Below, piece after piece: positions 1 through 8,703 of a stretch of 27,055 nucleotides of DNA. Under the pieces are notes generated by a model, which ran no database searches, was not told the DNA's origin, and saw only the letters and a program-made list of their open reading frames with translations. The DNA is from an uncultured Brevibacterium sp. (GTDB lineage: Bacteria > Actinomycetota > Actinomycetes > Actinomycetales > Brevibacteriaceae). The translations under genes and the position numbers were made by a program. Location: positions 1 through 27,055 of the forward strand of contig CALUDL010000016.1 of the NCBI GenBank assembly GCA_943914815.1. The letters are read 5' to 3'. Each line of letters opens with the position of its first letter. Positions within the stretch are counted from its first letter, which is position 1.

Positions 1-1383
<1,383 letters not shown>

Positions 1384-1425
1384 TCTACCTGAAATTTTGG
1401 CCTAACGGCAAGAAAGAGGATTCAC

Positions 1426-4400
1426 GTGCCTGACGTCAATTTCTTTGATGAGCTGCGCATTGGCCTGGCGACCGCGGACGACATCCGTCGCTGGTCACAC
1501 GGCGAAGTCAAAAAACCTGAAACCATTAACTACCGCACCCTGAAGCCGGAAAAGGACGGTCTTTTCTGCGAAAAGATCTTCGGTCCTACCCGTGACTGGG
1601 AGTGCTACTGCGGAAAGTACAAGCGCGTTCGCTTCAAAGGCATCATCTGTGAACGCTGTGGTGTGGAAGTCACCCGCGCTAAAGTGCGCCGCGAACGCAT
1701 GGGACACATCGAGCTCGCTGCTCCAGTAACCCACATCTGGTACTTCAAGGGTGTTCCATCACGCTTGGGCTACCTGCTCGACCTGGCTCCAAAGGACCTC
1801 GAAAAGGTCATCTACTTTGCGGCCTACATGATCACATCTGTTGACGAAGACTCGCGTCACCGCGACCTTCCAACCCTGCAGAACCAGATCGATGTCGAAA
1901 AGAAGCAGATCAGCGACCGTTTGGCTGCTGACCTGGACCGTCGTGCCAAGAAGTTGGAAGAAGACCTCAAGGTCCTCGAAGACGAAGGCAAGACAGCTGC
2001 CACCAAGAAAAAGGTCGAAACTCAGGCCAACAAAGAAATGGCCAACCTGCGTCGCCACGCAGACCGCGAACTCGACCGTATCGAAAAGGTGTGGGACCGT
2101 TTCAAGAACCTCAAGGTCTCAGACCTCGAAGGTGACGAAGCGCTCTACCGTGACATGGTTGCCCGTTTCGGCATCTACTTCACGGGTGCAATGGGTGCAG
2201 AAGCGATCCAGCAGCGTCTGCGCGACTTCGACCTCGAAGGTGAAGCGGAAGCACTTCGCGAACTGATCAAGACCGGTAAGGGACAGCGCAAGACTCGTGC
2301 TCTTAAGCGTCTGAAGGTCGTCAACGCGTTCATGACCACCGACAACTCGCCAGAAGGAATGGTCCTTGATGCCGTTCCGGTGATCCCGCCGGAACTCCGC
2401 CCCATGGTGCAGCTCGACGGTGGCCGCTTTGCCACCTCGGACCTCAACGACCTCTACCGTCGCGTGATCAACCGCAACAACCGTCTCAAGCGGTTGCTCG
2501 ACCTCGGCGCCCCCGAAATCATTGTCAACAACGAAAAGCGCATGCTGCAGGAAGCTGTCGACTCGCTGTTTGACAACGGACGTCGTGGACGCCCAGTGAC
2601 CGGTCCCGGTAACCGCCCACTGAAGTCACTGTCTGACATGCTTAAAGGTAAGCAGGGACGTTTCCGTCAGAACCTGCTTGGTAAGCGTGTGGACTACTCG
2701 GGTCGTTCCGTGATTGTGGTTGGTCCTACCCTGAAACTGCACGAATGTGGTCTGCCCAAGGCCATGGCTCTGGAACTGTTCAAGCCGTTCGTGATGAAGC
2801 GCCTGGTTGACCTCAACCACGCACAGAACATCAAGTCTGCAAAGCGCATGGTGGAACGTCAGCACCCACAGGTGTGGGACGTTCTTGAAGAAGTCATCAC
2901 CGAACACCCAGTGTTGCTCAACCGTGCACCTACGCTGCACCGTTTGGGTATCCAGGCGTTCGAACCGCTCCTGGTTGAAGGTAAAGCCATTCAGATTCAC
3001 CCACTCGTCTGTTCAGCGTTTAACGCGGACTTCGACGGTGACCAGATGGCCGTTCACCTGCCACTGTCGGCCGAAGCTCAGGCAGAAGCTCGCATTCTGA
3101 TGTTGTCAGCAAACAACATTCTGAAGCCTTCCGACGGTAAGCCAGTGACCATGCCTTCGCAGGACATGATCATCGGTATCTACCACTTGACCTCACAGGT
3201 TGACGGAGCTGTTGGTGAAGGCCGCGAATTCTCTTCTGTATCCGAAGCCATCATGGCTTTTGACCGGGGAGAACTCGACCTGCGCGCTAAAGCACGCATC
3301 CGGATCGACAACCTGGTCCCAGCCAAGGACATGGAACTGCCAGAGGACTGGACCGAAGGACAGCCCCTGACCATCGAAACCACGCTGGGGCGTGCAGTCT
3401 TTAACGAAACGCTTCCGGAGAACTACCGTTACGTCAACAACACGGTAAACAAGAAGCTCCTGTCGAAGATCGTTAACCGCCTGGCCGACTACTACCCCAA
3501 GGTGGAAGTCGCAGCGACCTTGGACAACTTCAAGGCAACCGGTTTCTACTGGGCCACCCGTTCAGGTTTGACCGTGGCGATGAGTGACATCGTGTCACCA
3601 GAAGCCAAGGAAGGTCTGCTCAACGACGCTGAAGACCAGTCGACCAAGGTTGAAGACCAGTACGCAATTGGTGCGCTCACGGATGACGAACGTCGTTCTG
3701 AACTCGTGAAGATCTGGTCGGACACCACGGACCGTGTCGCTGAGATCATGCAGGACAACTTCGACTCCGAAAACTCGGTGTACCGTTTGGTCGAGTCGGG
3801 CGCTTCCGGTAACTGGACCCAGGTGCGCCAGCTTGCTGGTATGCGTGGTCTGGTGACCAACCCGAAGGGTGAAATTATTCCTCGCCCAATTAAGTCGAAC
3901 TACCGTGAAGGTCTGTCTGTACTTGAGTACTTCATTGCCTCGCACGGTGCTCGTAAGGGTCTGGCCGACACCGCTCTGCGTACCGCAGACTCCGGTTACC
4001 TGACACGTCGTCTGGTGGACGTTTCGCAGGACGTTATTGTCCGCACCGAAACCACCGACTCCAAGAAGGGTATTACGCTCCCAGTTTCGCAAGAAGCTGC
4101 AGACGGAACGCTCGAACCACACGAGTTCGTTGAGACCTCGGTCCTTGGGCGTCTGACAGTTGCCGACGTCGTGGACGCTGACGGTAATGTGATCGTTCCA
4201 GCTAAGACCGACATCTCGACCGACGTGATCGACCTTCTGGTCGAAGCCGGAATCCGTGAAGTCAAGGTCCACTCGGTTCTCACCGCGGACTCCGACGTGC
4301 AGATCTCTGCTCAGCACTACGGCCGTTCCATGGCTACCGGTCAGCTGGTAGACATCGGTGAAGCTATCGGTACTGTGGCTGCTCAGTCGATTGGTGAACC

Positions 4401-5301
4401 TGGAACCCAGCTGACCATGCGTACCTTCCACACCGGTGGTGTTGCTGCCGGTGGTGGCGGTGACATTACGCAGGGTCTGCCACGTGTGACCGAGCTCTTC
4501 GAAGCACGTACACCTAAGGGATTCGCGCCAATTGCTGAAGCAACCGGACGTGTGAAGATCGACGACTCGCGTAAGACTCGTTACGTGATTGTGGTTCCGG
4601 ACGACGGATCGGACGAGATCGAGCACGCTGTTGGACGCCGTGCACAGTTGCTGGTTGAAGAAGGCCAGCACGTCAAGGCCGGCGAGAAGCTGCAGATGGG
4701 TGCGGTTGACCCCAAGCAGGTTCTGCGCATCCGTGGTCGCCGTGAGGCTGAACGCTTCCTGGTTGACGAAGTGCAGAAGGTCTACCGCTCACAGGGTGTG
4801 GGCATCCACGACAAGCACATCGAAGTTATTGTGCGTCAGATGCTGCGCCGCGTGACGGTGATCGAATCTGGTGACACCAACCTGTTGCCAGGTGAACTGG
4901 TTGACCGCAGCCGTTACCAGGAAGAAAACAAGCGCGTCGTTGCTGAAGGTGGCCAGCCCGCATCAGCACGTGACGAACTCATGGGTATCACCAAGGCGTC
5001 GCTTGCAACCGAGTCCTGGCTTTCCGCCGCATCCTTCCAGGAGACCACACGTGTTCTTACGGAAGCTGCGCTTGAAGGTAAGTCCGACCCACTCTTGGGT
5101 CTGAAGGAAAACGTCATCCTCGGTAAGCTCATCCCAGCCGGAACCGGCATGCACAAGTTCCGCGACATGATCGTGGAACCAACGGAAGAGGCCAAGCAGG
5201 AAATGTTTGCCAACTCCTACGGTGACTTCTACCCGGCTCTGGGCGGAGACGCTTCAACGATTCCGCTTGAGGACTACGACTTCGACTCCTTCGGAGGCTA
5301 G
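1426..5301 (+). CDS. rpoC: RNA polymerase beta' subunit, lacking the second zinc site
   Basis: This 1,291-residue protein is the catalytic beta' subunit. The GTG start is supported by AGAGGA at 1415-1420 and the family N-terminus [12 protein letters not shown]. The first zinc finger is intact (C60, C62, C75, C78). The catalytic Mg motif NADFDGDQ has D535, D537 and D539. A charged, probably coiled-coil segment spans about residues 140-225. The bridge helix ([20 protein letters not shown]) and trigger loop (MRTFHTGG) are normal. The oddity is that the four cysteines of the second zinc site, present in the Mycobacterium and Arthrobacter RpoC I recall, are replaced by T877, A954, S961 and H964. 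No cysteine is seen after the one just before NADFDGD. The frame is otherwise intact, so this is a natural variant, not a frameshift. Confidence 0.98.
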   Translation: MPDVNFFDELRIGLATADDIRRWSHGEVKKPETINYRTLKPEKDGLFCEKIFGPTRDWECYCGKYKRVRFKGIICERCGVEVTRAKVRRERMGHIELAAPVTHIWYFKGVPSRLGYLLDLAPKDLEKVIYFAAYMITSVDEDSRHRDLPTLQNQIDVEKKQISDRLAADLDRRAKKLEEDLKVLEDEGKTAATKKKVETQANKEMANLRRHADRELDRIEKVWDRFKNLKVSDLEGDEALYRDMVARFGIYFTGAMGAEAIQQRLRDFDLEGEAEALRELIKTGKGQRKTRALKRLKVVNAFMTTDNSPEGMVLDAVPVIPPELRPMVQLDGGRFATSDLNDLYRRVINRNNRLKRLLDLGAPEIIVNNEKRMLQEAVDSLFDNGRRGRPVTGPGNRPLKSLSDMLKGKQGRFRQNLLGKRVDYSGRSVIVVGPTLKLHECGLPKAMALELFKPFVMKRLVDLNHAQNIKSAKRMVERQHPQVWDVLEEVITEHPVLLNRAPTLHRLGIQAFEPLLVEGKAIQIHPLVCSAFNADFDGDQMAVHLPLSAEAQAEARILMLSANNILKPSDGKPVTMPSQDMIIGIYHLTSQVDGAVGEGREFSSVSEAIMAFDRGELDLRAKARIRIDNLVPAKDMELPEDWTEGQPLTIETTLGRAVFNETLPENYRYVNNTVNKKLLSKIVNRLADYYPKVEVAATLDNFKATGFYWATRSGLTVAMSDIVSPEAKEGLLNDAEDQSTKVEDQYAIGALTDDERRSELVKIWSDTTDRVAEIMQDNFDSENSVYRLVESGASGNWTQVRQLAGMRGLVTNPKGEIIPRPIKSNYREGLSVLEYFIASHGARKGLADTALRTADSGYLTRRLVDVSQDVIVRTETTDSKKGITLPVSQEAADGTLEPHEFVETSVLGRLTVADVVDADGNVIVPAKTDISTDVIDLLVEAGIREVKVHSVLTADSDVQISAQHYGRSMATGQLVDIGEAIGTVAAQSIGEPGTQLTMRTFHTGGVAAGGGGDITQGLPRVTELFEARTPKGFAPIAEATGRVKIDDSRKTRYVIVVPDDGSDEIEHAVGRRAQLLVEEGQHVKAGEKLQMGAVDPKQVLRIRGRREAERFLVDEVQKVYRSQGVGIHDKHIEVIVRQMLRRVTVIESGDTNLLPGELVDRSRYQEENKRVVAEGGQPASARDELMGITKASLATESWLSAASFQETTRVLTEAALEGKSDPLLGLKENVILGKLIPAGTGMHKFRDMIVEPTEEAKQEMFANSYGDFYPALGGDASTIPLEDYDFDSFGG

Positions 5302-5307
5302 CCTCTC

Positions 5308-5341
5308 CCGGCTCTAGCCACTGACGGTGGCTAGAGCCCGG
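5308..5341 (+). terminator. Hairpin just after rpoC
   Basis: GGCTCTAGCCAC at 5310-5321 pairs perfectly with GTGGCTAGAGCC at 5327-5338 around a 5-nt loop, with a further C-G extension outside one bulge. It starts 6 nt after the rpoC stop. No T-run follows, so it may act as a 3'-end stabiliser or a Rho-assisted terminator rather than a classical intrinsic one. Confidence 0.6.
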
Positions 5342-5358
5342 CATAAAGCGCAAGAACT

Positions 5359-5398
5359 GAGCGCCCCTGACCATCACGGTCAGGGGCGCTCGTTCGCT
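5359..5398. terminator. Second, stronger hairpin between convergent rpoC and pfkA
   Basis: GAGCGCCCCTGACC at 5359-5372 and GGTCAGGGGCGCTC at 5378-5391 form a perfect 14-bp stem with loop ATCAC. Only a weak T-rich tract follows (GTTCGCTTCT). The stem is symmetric, so it could serve both rpoC (plus strand) and pfkA (minus strand). Its 3' arm is part of a 14-base sequence repeated at 5401-5414. Confidence 0.7.
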
Positions 5399-5452
5399 TC
5401 TCAGGGGCGCTCGTCGTTGAGTTAGAGCCCAGGACGCACGACCTGAGCCCAG
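5380..5452. repeat. Short direct repeats between rpoC and pfkA
   Basis: TCAGGGGCGCTCGT occurs at 5380-5393 and again at 5401-5414 (21-bp period). GAGCCCAG occurs at 5425-5432 and 5445-5452 (20-bp period). The second copy of the 14-mer could compete with the first for pairing to the 5' arm of the hairpin at 5359-5372. The rest of 5302-5459 contains no gene. Confidence 0.7.
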
Positions 5453-5459
5453 AAAATCT

Positions 5460-6485
5460 TTACCCCAAGAGCACCTGCAGTTCATCCCACCTGGACTGGG
5501 GGACCGTCTTGAGGTTGTCAACAGCAAGCGCCATCTGAACAGACGTGATGTCCACACCCGAAAGGCTTGTCATGTACCCCCACTTTTTGTGGTGAACCAA
5601 CTCAACGGCCGCCATTCCCAAACGAGTCGCCAGCACGCGGTCATACGCAGTGGGGGAGCCGCCGCGTTGCAGGTGCCCCAAAATCGTGGCCCTCGTCTCG
5701 ATTCCTGTCGCCTCCTCAATCAGAGGAGCCAAGTGATTGGCCACCCCACCCAAGCGCACACGGCCGTGCTTGTCACGACCGGCGTCCGAGACCTGGTCAT
5801 CGAGGTCCTCGGGCACAAAACCCTCCGCAACAACCACAATGGGGGCACGACCTCGGTCCCGGGCAGAACGCACCCACGTGTAGATCTGCTCATAGGGGAC
5901 CGGGAACTCTGGGAGCAAAACGGCCTGCGCACCGCCGGCCATCCCAGCGTGCAGCGCGATCCAACCCACGTTGCGACCCATCACTTCCACAACCATGCAG
6001 CGGTGGTGGGACTCAGCGGTGGTGCGCAATGCGTCCAGCGACTCAGTCGCAATCGAGGCTGCCGTGTCGAACCCGAACGTGTAATCCGTGTTGTTCAGGT
6101 CGTTGTCAATGGTCTTTGGGACGCCCACAACCGGCATGCCTTCGTCGTCGGCCAGGCGCGCCGCTCCGGCCAGCGTGCCCTCGCCACCAATCGCGATGAT
6201 CGCATCGATGTTGTGTTCCTTCATGACACGTTTCATCTGGTCCGGCCCACCCTGGGAGTACGGGTGGGTGCGGGACGTACCCAAGATGGTTCCACCTCGG
6301 CCGGAAATTCCACGGACGTCATGCGTAGTCAGCGGGGCGTAATCTGCCTCCAACAGTCCGCGCCATCCATCCCTGAGGCCCACGAACGTGTCGCCAGTTT
6401 CACGCACGCCCTTACGCACCGCCCCGCGAATGACGGCGTTGAGCCCGGGGCAGTCGCCGCCGGAGGTCAAGATTCCAATGTTCAT
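5460..6485 (-). CDS. pfkA: 6-phosphofructokinase
   Basis: This 341-residue protein phosphorylates fructose 6-phosphate to the 1,6-bisphosphate in glycolysis. Motifs seen are the nucleotide-binding GGDCPGLNAVIRG at residues 9-21, GGEGT at 100-104, and the catalytic PKTIDND at 123-129 with D127 as the probable base. The family uses the residue after the first GG (Gly/Asp) and the one in P-x-TIDND (Gly/Lys) to separate ATP from pyrophosphate enzymes. Here the pattern is GGEG (not GGDD) with Lys124, a mixed signature I associate with ATP-dependent actinobacterial enzymes. The ATG start has a good GGAG five bases upstream. It lies downstream of the DUF1707 gene on the same strand and converges on rpoC. 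Confidence 0.95.
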   Translation of the reverse strand: MNIGILTSGGDCPGLNAVIRGAVRKGVRETGDTFVGLRDGWRGLLEADYAPLTTHDVRGISGRGGTILGTSRTHPYSQGGPDQMKRVMKEHNIDAIIAIGGEGTLAGAARLADDEGMPVVGVPKTIDNDLNNTDYTFGFDTAASIATESLDALRTTAESHHRCMVVEVMGRNVGWIALHAGMAGGAQAVLLPEFPVPYEQIYTWVRSARDRGRAPIVVVAEGFVPEDLDDQVSDAGRDKHGRVRLGGVANHLAPLIEEATGIETRATILGHLQRGGSPTAYDRVLATRLGMAAVELVHHKKWGYMTSLSGVDITSVQMALAVDNLKTVPQSRWDELQVLLG

Positions 6486-6602
6486 ACCGGTCTCCTTAGG
6501 TCTACTGCTGTTGCTGGTTGTTGGTTGCCGTTATGTGTTGAGTGGTCGCTTGTTGTTGGTGGGGGACTGGCTGGTAGGTACGTGTTCAGGGTTGCTGCGT
6601 GG
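6486..6602 (-). promoter_or_regulatory. C-rich, G-poor leader of pfkA (possible Rho-utilisation region)
   Basis: Read on the minus strand, 6602-6511 has about 40 C and 11 G in 92 nt by hand count, with CAAC/CCAAC runs and no obvious stem-loop. Such unstructured C-over-G tracts are typical of rut sites. It lies between the stop of the DUF1707 gene and the pfkA ribosome site (GGAG, about 6491-6494). It may terminate upstream transcription or simply be an open leader. Confidence 0.4.
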
Positions 6603-7382
6603 TTACTGTTGGCTTTGGCGGTAGCCGCGTGCCAGCAAGACGTCGTCGCCGCCTAGCAGGTTGAAGCCACTAATGATGAGCGTGCCGTTGGAACCGTCGC
6701 CACGTGCGTTCTGTGCGATGTCCACCCCGCCCAGGATCGAAATGCTCTTGTCGATGATGCGCACTCCTGGGGGCACGTAGATGTCGTGCCCGCCTAAGAA
6801 GTTGACGCTTTCGATTGTGAACTCAACGCCCGGTCCCATCACGTCGCACAGGTCGTAGTCGTTGCCACCCAGCATGGCCAGCGCATTGACCTTAGGGGTG
6901 TTTGGAGCGACGACCTGGTTGGAACCACTCAGAATGCAGATCGCGGTGTCGCTTTTGCCTGTCCCCGGCTTGGTAGGTTGGATGGGACCGCTGCGTTGGT
7001 TGTTATAGGTGCCGAGGTGTGACCCGGGTTTGGTTGCCAGCTCCGTGCCTTCGCGGCGCAACGTGTCGCGTGACCGAAGGTCCTTCTCCAGCTCGTCGGC
7101 TTCAGGGATGTCGTCGATGAGTTCGGGGAGTTGGTCAATATACATGGCTTCAAGCGCCTGCGAATGGCGCTCGTCAAACTCGACTGCGGTCAGTTGGCCA
7201 CGTGAAAGAGCGTCAGACAAGGCAGAGACTACGGTGTCACGGTCTGTGTCACTTGCACGGGTCCGACGTTGTTGCGACCGTGAAGGTGACTTCTCTATTG
7301 AGTTGTGCGCATTGGTTTTGGGTTCAGGGTGGGGCTTTGCGAGGTCTTTGCCTTCATTGGGCTGAGCGCTAGAGGTGGGCAT
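6603..7382 (-). CDS. DUF1707 / LiaF-like C-terminal domain protein
   Basis: This is a 259-residue protein of unknown function. Residues 1-42 are polar and low complexity. Residues 43-92 (RASDTDRDTVVSAL through LPELIDDIP) match the actinobacterial DUF1707 module. Residues about 150-250 form repeated beta-type stretches (ALAMLGGNDYDL, VNFLGGHDIYVPPGV, ISILGGVDI, FNLLGGDDVLL) like the LiaF/DUF2154 'cell-wall-active antibiotic response' C-terminal domain. No transmembrane helix is visible, unlike many relatives. No ribosome-binding site precedes the ATG; a TAGGAT hexamer ends 6 nt upstream, so the mRNA may be leaderless. A role in envelope stress sensing is only an inference from the family. Confidence 0.8.
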   Translation of the reverse strand: MPTSSAQPNEGKDLAKPHPEPKTNAHNSIEKSPSRSQQRRTRASDTDRDTVVSALSDALSRGQLTAVEFDERHSQALEAMYIDQLPELIDDIPEADELEKDLRSRDTLRREGTELATKPGSHLGTYNNQRSGPIQPTKPGTGKSDTAICILSGSNQVVAPNTPKVNALAMLGGNDYDLCDVMGPGVEFTIESVNFLGGHDIYVPPGVRIIDKSISILGGVDIAQNARGDGSNGTLIISGFNLLGGDDVLLARGYRQSQQ

Positions 7383-7388
7383 GTTTTG

Positions 7389-7394
7389 ATCCTA
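7389..7394 (-). promoter_or_regulatory. Candidate -10 for a leaderless DUF1707 transcript
   Basis: On the minus strand TAGGAT (TANNNT type) ends 6 nt before the ATG at 7382, and no Shine-Dalgarno lies between. This spacing places the transcription start at or next to the start codon. No convincing -35 was found. Confidence 0.45.
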
Positions 7395-7498
7395 TCGATT
7401 TAGCACCCAGTCTAGTTTCATGAAGTAGTTTTCGGTTGGAGTTTGGCGTTATTCGGCCTGAACAAAGATGAACAACCGCTGAACGATTGTGACTCAAA

Positions 7499-7528
7499 TT
7501 GACGCTGACCGTCAGTGGCGTTTACGCT
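7499..7528 (+). promoter_or_regulatory. Candidate str operon promoter
   Basis: TTGACG at 7499-7504 and TACGCT at 7523-7528 are separated by 18 nt. The -35 matches the consensus at five of six positions; the -10 matches the TANNNT actinobacterial form only. The same TACGCT hexamer recurs about 100 nt downstream without a good -35. Confidence 0.4.
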
Positions 7529-7636
7529 TGACTGTGGTTGTTTTTGAAGCGACCGTGCTTGCGTGCGTGCATTCAAGCACTCTCACGCGCGAAAAACGCA
7601 GAGCAGATAGAAGTGATTCTACGCTTTTGTCTGGAA

Positions 7637-7718
7637 TGTGTCCCTCCGACACACCCGAACGCGGGGGTTGGAGAAACGCGTGAGGACTGCGATTGGGCAG
7701 GTAGCTTCACCCGATCGC
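7637..7718 (+). promoter_or_regulatory. Two stem-loops in the str leader
   Basis: TGTGTC (7637-7642) pairs with GACACA (7648-7653). GCGATTGGG (7689-7697) pairs with CCCGATCGC (7710-7718) with one G-U pair and a 12-nt loop. Neither is followed by a T-run. They may control rpsL expression or only structure the leader. Confidence 0.4.
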
Positions 7719-7720
7719 AG

Positions 7721-7734
7721 GTGGACATGTCCAC
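7721..7734. promoter_or_regulatory. Perfect 14-bp palindrome 51 nt before rpsL
   Basis: GTGGACATGTCCAC is its own reverse complement. As DNA it looks like a dimeric operator; as RNA it would give only a 5-bp stem with a CAUG loop. It lies well downstream of the candidate promoter, so a role is uncertain. Confidence 0.4.
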
Positions 7735-7785
7735 TGCTCAACCAGAGCGGTGGAATTAGGAATACTGAGAAGCAATGGAGAACTA

Positions 7786-8160
7786 GTGCCAACTATTCAG
7801 CAGCTCGTCCGTAAAGGACGGCACGACAAGGCCGCGAAGAACGCGACGCCTGCCCTTTTGGGTAGCCCGCAGCGTCGTGGCGTGTGCACCCGTGTGTACA
7901 CAACTACCCCGAAGAAGCCCAACTCAGCCCTGCGCAAGGTTGCTCGTGTCAAGCTTTCTTCCCAGATTGAAGTAACCGCCTACATTCCGGGTGAAGGACA
8001 CAACCTGCAGGAGCACTCGATTGTGCTCGTGCGTGGTGGACGTGTGAAGGACCTCCCCGGTGTCCGCTACAAGATCGTGCGTGGCTCACTCGACACCCAG
8101 GGTGTCAAGGGACGCCAGCAGGCACGTAGCCGTTACGGAGCCAAGAGGGAGAAGAAGTAA
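7786..8160 (+). CDS. rpsL: 30S ribosomal protein S12
   Basis: This 124-residue protein is the decoding-centre protein S12. The GTG at 7786 was chosen over an upstream ATG (7750) because the family begins [10 protein letters not shown] and GGAG sits 5 nt before it. Conserved blocks are [21 protein letters not shown] and [12 protein letters not shown]. Positions 43 and 88, where streptomycin-resistance changes usually occur, are both lysine, and D89, the methylthiolated residue in some bacteria, is present, so this allele looks wild type. It is the first gene of the str operon and its stop codon overlaps the rpsG start by 1 nt. Confidence 0.98.
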   Translation: MPTIQQLVRKGRHDKAAKNATPALLGSPQRRGVCTRVYTTTPKKPNSALRKVARVKLSSQIEVTAYIPGEGHNLQEHSIVLVRGGRVKDLPGVRYKIVRGSLDTQGVKGRQQARSRYGAKREKK

Positions 8161-8630
8161 TGCCACGTAAAGGACCCGCACCTAAGCGCCCGGTTGTTAT
8201 TGACCCAGTTCACAACTCACCGCTTGTCACCCAGCTCATTAACAAGGTTCTGCTCGACGGTAAGCGTTCAACTGCAGAACGTATTGTTTACGGAGCTCTT
8301 GAAGGTGCAAGCGCAAAGGCCAACATGGAGCCAGTTCAGTTGCTGAAGAAGGCGCTGGACAACATCCGCCCGGCCCTTGAAGTTCGTTCCCGCCGTGTTG
8401 GTGGTGCCACGTACCAGGTTCCAGTTGACGTGCGTCCTGCACGTTCAACCACGCTTGCTCTGCGCTGGCTCGTAGGTTTCTCCCGTCAGCGTCGTGAAAA
8501 GACCATGACGGAACGCCTCATGAACGAAATCCTTGACGCAAGCAACGGTCTTGGTGCCGCTGTGAAGCGTCGTGAAGATACTCACAAGATGGCCGAATCC
8601 AACAAGGCCTTCGCTCACTACCGCTGGTAG
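8160..8630 (+). CDS. rpsG: 30S ribosomal protein S7
   Basis: This is a 156-residue protein of the usual length for bacterial S7, which nucleates assembly of the 30S head and contacts E-site tRNA. Recognisable parts are the N-terminus [15 protein letters not shown], the RNA-binding [16 protein letters not shown], and the C-terminal [15 protein letters not shown]. The ATG shares its first base with the rpsL TAA, giving tight coupling. In E. coli S7 represses its own operon by binding the rpsL-rpsG spacer; there is no spacer here, so any such control must use another site, perhaps the hairpin just downstream. Confidence 0.98.
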   Translation: MPRKGPAPKRPVVIDPVHNSPLVTQLINKVLLDGKRSTAERIVYGALEGASAKANMEPVQLLKKALDNIRPALEVRSRRVGGATYQVPVDVRPARSTTLALRWLVGFSRQRREKTMTERLMNEILDASNGLGAAVKRREDTHKMAESNKAFAHYRW

Positions 8631-8638
8631 TCGCTAAT

Positions 8639-8668
8639 CTGGGGTAGGGGTAATTACCCTTACCCCAG
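8639..8668 (+). promoter_or_regulatory. 30-nt near-perfect inverted repeat between rpsG and fusA
   Basis: The stretch folds into a 13-bp stem (CTGGGGTAGGGGT with ACCCTTACCCCAG, one G-U pair) capped by AATT. It starts 8 nt after the rpsG stop. No T-run follows, so it is unlikely to be a simple terminator. A processing site, a protein-binding element or partial attenuation are all possible. Confidence 0.65.
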
Positions 8669-8703
8669 GTCCGAGCAAGTCAACGAGACGAGAGAGAGAC
8701 ACC

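Larger units (their letters stand above)
7383..7785. other. Divergent non-coding region upstream of the str operon
   Basis: These 403 nt contain no gene I can support; short open frames here lack ribosome sites and recognisable products. The stretch holds the DUF1707 -10, a candidate str promoter near 7499-7528, a TGTGTC/GACACA hairpin (7637-7653), a 9-bp hairpin (7689-7718), and a perfect 14-bp palindrome (7721-7734). The str mRNA would therefore have a leader of roughly 250 nt. Confidence 0.6.

Noticed and set aside
3595..4671. Long antisense open frames, e.g. 358 codons opposite rpoC, 442 opposite tuf (10781-12109), 372 opposite rplV-rplP (15885-17003), and 355 opposite pfkA (5589-6656, plus strand)
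   Set aside because: They mirror highly biased genes, lack ribosome sites and recognisable domains, and have odd composition (very rich in Val, Thr, His or Arg). They are artefacts of codon bias.
7489..7759. Short plus-strand open frames upstream of rpsL
   Set aside because: No ribosome sites, no domain, and they overlap the promoter and leader structures of the str operon.
7912..8052. Possible streptomycin-resistance allele in rpsL
   Set aside because: Residues 43 and 88 are both lysine, the sensitive state.
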